DNA of 64,000 nt from Adiantum capillus-veneris (Eukaryota > Streptophyta > Polypodiopsida > Polypodiales > Pteridaceae), in NCBI GenBank assembly GCA_014529385.2, contig CM043944.1, positions 58,026,768 to 58,090,767 of the forward strand, given 5' to 3'. The position numbers and the translations under genes were made by a program. Below the pieces are notes generated by a model that saw nothing but the letters and a program-made list of their open reading frames with translations, did no database searches and was not told the DNA's origin. Within the stretch, counting starts at the first letter, position 1. Every line of letters starts with the position of its first letter. Positions 61,223-64,000 of the stretch are shown piece by piece.

Positions 61223-64000
61223 ATCGTGTCATGTAATCTACTCCCACAATGATGAAGACCTTCCCGGTAGATGTGCGAGGTAAGGGGCCTATTGCATCCA
61301 CACCCCACTTCTCAAAAGGACCATACGAAATTATTGAAACTCGAGGTTCGTAAGTGAGTCGTCGATTTCCAGCAATCTGACAACCTTTGCATGACTTACA
61401 CCAATGCTGGACATCACGGTTTAGACTTGGCCAAACAAACCCTGCTTGCAAAATCTTCCTGTTTGTAATATCATGAGAAAAATGACCCCCACAGACATCA
61501 TCATGGCATGAAAAGAGGATTCTCTCTATTTCTTGAACAGAGGGCACCCTTCTTAGCACCAAATCTTTCCCTTTATGATACAGATCATCTCCTATGAGTT
61601 GGTAAGGAGTTGCCTTTTTTACCAACCTATGCCTTTGCACTTTATCCAAGTGTTTAGGGCACTCACGAGTTTGGAGGAAAAATATGATGTCCTTCAATTC
61701 CTCTTGGCCTTGGTACTTTGGTTCGTAGAGCTTCACACCTCCCACCATGATCTGAAGTTTCTCATTGGCGAGATAATCTGCTTCCTTGTTGAGGGTTCTC
61801 ACAACATGTTGTACCTGTGTAGCTTCAAAGTTCTTTATCAAAGCCTTCACCTGTCTAAGCCACTCCACTAGAGTAGGGTTCTTGCACTTCCATATCCCTT
61901 GGATTTGCCTCATAACTAGTAAGGAATCACCTCTTATTATAAGTCTTTCGATGCCAAGTTTTCTACATTCTTCAAGCCCCAACTTTAAGGTGACATACTC
62001 AGCCTCATTATTAGAATGAACATTTTCCAAGGTGATATCTTTCTTAACAAGAACTTCCCTTTGTGGACTTAGAATAAGAACCCCCCCTGCTGCCTGATCG
62101 TGTTGTCGTCGGTAAGCTCCATCAAAGCACAAAATGTGTGCATTGTCCATCTCCTCCTCATTATTTTGTGGTGTAGCTTTGTCTCCTGCCTTTGGTGACT
62201 CTTTCCTTTCTCTCACTTTGTATGTGAGAATGTCTGCAAGACCTGCCCTTGTGCTATCTTCCACAAGAAAAGTGCATTTGAACTCTTGAAGTTCTAGAAC
62301 CCATTTGGCTATCCTAGATGAGAGGCTCATGTGTTGCACAACATATGGTAAATTATTTTCCATGGTGAGAATGACAAATGGTGCAGGTAAGAGATATGAT
62401 CGGAACTTCCTTATCGCAAACATAATTGTGAATACCACCTTCTCCATATCGGTGTAGCCCTTCTCTGCAGCGGTCATGACTTTGCTTGCAAAGTATACTG
62501 GCCTCATGTAGCATGTTTTTGGGTCTTTTTGCATGAGAACTACACCGATGGCCTCCATTCCTACACTTGGCGTGCTGTAATATGTATCCTTTGGATTTGG
62601 TGGCATTATTGTTGGAAGAGAGTTGAGAATACCCTTTACTTCAGTAAAGCATAATTCGTGTTCCTCTCTCCATTCAAATGTGGGTTTGTTTGCTAGCTTG
62701 TGCAAAGGTGCAATAGCTTCCACTAGAAGGTGAATGAAACGAGACATGTACCTTACTTTGTGGTTGAAAGTCATGAGCTCCTTGGTTGTCGTTGGTGGTT
62801 GTAGTGACAAGAGAGCATTTACTTTTGATGGATCCACTTGAATTCCTTGCAAAGAAACCACATGACCTAGCAATACCACTTGTGACTCTGCAATGTGACA
62901 CTTCTCAGGATTAAGCTGTCCCCCAAATTGATGAAGCCTCCTAAGCCCCTCCTCAACTTTTTGGCAATGAAGTCTTTGGCTACTATAGATACAGAAGTCA
63001 TCCATAAAAACCCTAATTGACTTTCCTAAGAAGGGCTGAAAGATAAGAGTTGTAAACCTTATAAAGGTACTAGGAGCATTTGTGAGCCCAAATGGCATCA
63101 CTCTATAGGCAAAGCAACCCCAAGGTGTGATGAAAGTGGTTTTTAACTGATCTTCTTCTGCTATTCTGATTTGAAAATACCCTGAATACCCATCACACAC
63201 AGTGTAACATTCATAGCCGGATACTTCATTTAAGATTTCATCTTGGAAAGGAAGAGAAAAATGATCCCTCTTTGTTGCAGCATTGAGCGGTTTGTAGTCA
63301 ACACAGACCCTCCATTTTCCGTTCTTTTTAGGGGTTACTACAATTGGGGACACCCACTCAGAGTTAGACATAGGGTAAATGAAACTAGCTTTGAGGAGTC
63401 GGTTAACCTCTGTCAAAAGTGCCTCTTGTTGTATTTTTCCTAGGCACCTTAGCTTTTGAGCCACAGGTTTAGTACCTGGTTTTAATTCTATGCCATGCTC
63501 TATAACATCCACACCTCTAATTTGTGAGTAATCAGTGATAAACAAATTGGGATACCTCTTGAGCATATTGATGTAGGACCGCTTCTCCTCAGGGGTAAGA
63601 TCTTTTGCAAGCATCCTCTCAAAGTCTTCAAAGTGCTTGTGGTCACCTTTGTCATCCTTTGTTTGCTCCTTTGTTGGGTCAACCTCTATTGATGGAGTTT
63701 TTGATGTGTTGAAGATGATTCCCATTACCTCCAAAGATGATTCTTCTTCTCTATTGGATGTAGTGGTTGAACTTTCCTCGTCGCTTGAGCCAAAAATCTC
63801 TTCACTTTCTTCATCAGCCGTGGTCTCATAGTTGATGTCGAGTTGCTTTCCTTCATGCCAATCGTATACTACATGTTGCCCCTTTTTGAGAATCAATTGT
63901 CCTCGTCCCCATTTTTTATCTGCATTCACAGCAATGAGCCAAGGCCTCCCTAGGATGATGGGATAGCCCTCCCCCTTGGCTGGCATAACATACATGTCCA
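61219..64000 (-). pseudogene. Gypsy3 pol, protease end, RT, dual RNase H and integrase start
   Basis: Open from the window edge: YVMPAKGEGYPIILGRPWL (protease C-terminus), an acidic linker, then the RT with WVSPIVVTPKKNGKWRVCVD and FMDDF. The first RNase H and a second archaeal-type RNase H follow (CFDGAYRR, HSNNEAEYVTL, RGDSLLVM). Last are the integrase zinc site (CHDDVCGGHF, CKSCKGC) and GVDAIGPLP. Beyond YMTRW the frame is shifted and ends at 61131 in unrelated residues. The gag and protease active site lie off the window. Residue-level similarity to gypsy1 is high throughout. Confidence 0.93.

Larger units (their letters stand above)
58086..64000 (-). mobile_element. Ty3/gypsy retrotransposon with dual RNase H, 'gypsy3', runs off the window
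   Basis: Minus-strand pol of the same family as gypsy1, with a matching PPT-LTR junction near 60081. The 5' LTR, leader and gag lie beyond 64000. One frameshift in the integrase was seen, otherwise it is well preserved. Confidence 0.85.

Noticed and set aside
61218-61223. Frameshift in the gypsy3 integrase considered as programmed
   Set aside because: It falls inside the catalytic domain, and gypsy1 and gypsy2 read through in one frame.

Overview
The window is nuclear DNA from a land plant. A fern is the best guess: the PLS-type PPR protein is built from near-identical units, the Ty3/gypsy elements carry two RNase H domains, and a MULE-like transposase of a kind I associate with bryophytes and ferns is present. 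The fern assignment rests on recalled family style, not on a search. Nothing bacterial or organellar was seen, and no rRNA, tRNA or CRISPR array.

Layout. Positions 1-2103 (minus) are the 5' part of a PPR gene made of exact 306-bp tandem units. Positions 2104-8391 hold no complete gene. They contain a relic retroelement leader (4145-4571), simple repeats, and a satellite of about 185 bp per unit (5225-6745) whose units are imperfect palindromes. A multi-exon minus-strand pseudogene (20745 to 17960, continuing 8694 to 8392) has the motif order of a beta-class amino-DNA methyltransferase. It is split by a Ty1/copia element (8700-17959, TSD AGAAT), which is itself split by a non-coding LTR element (11273-15358, TSD GCAAC).

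Positions 21573-39511 are a plus-strand dual-RNase-H Ty3/gypsy element (gypsy1). It is interrupted by an opposite-strand, apparently intact gypsy element with a single 1802-codon gag-pol frame (gypsy2, 25884-34640). Positions 39550-41583 and 50356-51846 are the halves of a plus-strand MULE-like transposase pseudogene with a WRKY/GCM1-like N-terminal zinc finger and a truncated SWIM-like end. An older gypsy element with an extra coiled-coil ORF3 splits it (gypsy4, 41587-50354). Positions 51847-54570 are gypsy relics, 55775-57180 is a gag-only copia relic, and 58086 to the window edge is a further gypsy element on the minus strand (gypsy3).

Two points stand out. First, with the inserted elements removed, the methyltransferase-like gene and the transposase-like gene are divergent neighbours separated by roughly 1 kb, so they could belong to one decayed DNA transposon or gene pair. 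Second, several gypsy leaders carry one or two small ORFs of about 70 codons, types A and B, packed between PBS and gag. I recognise no described family for them. Seven copies are visible here in four leaders, in both A-B and B-A order.
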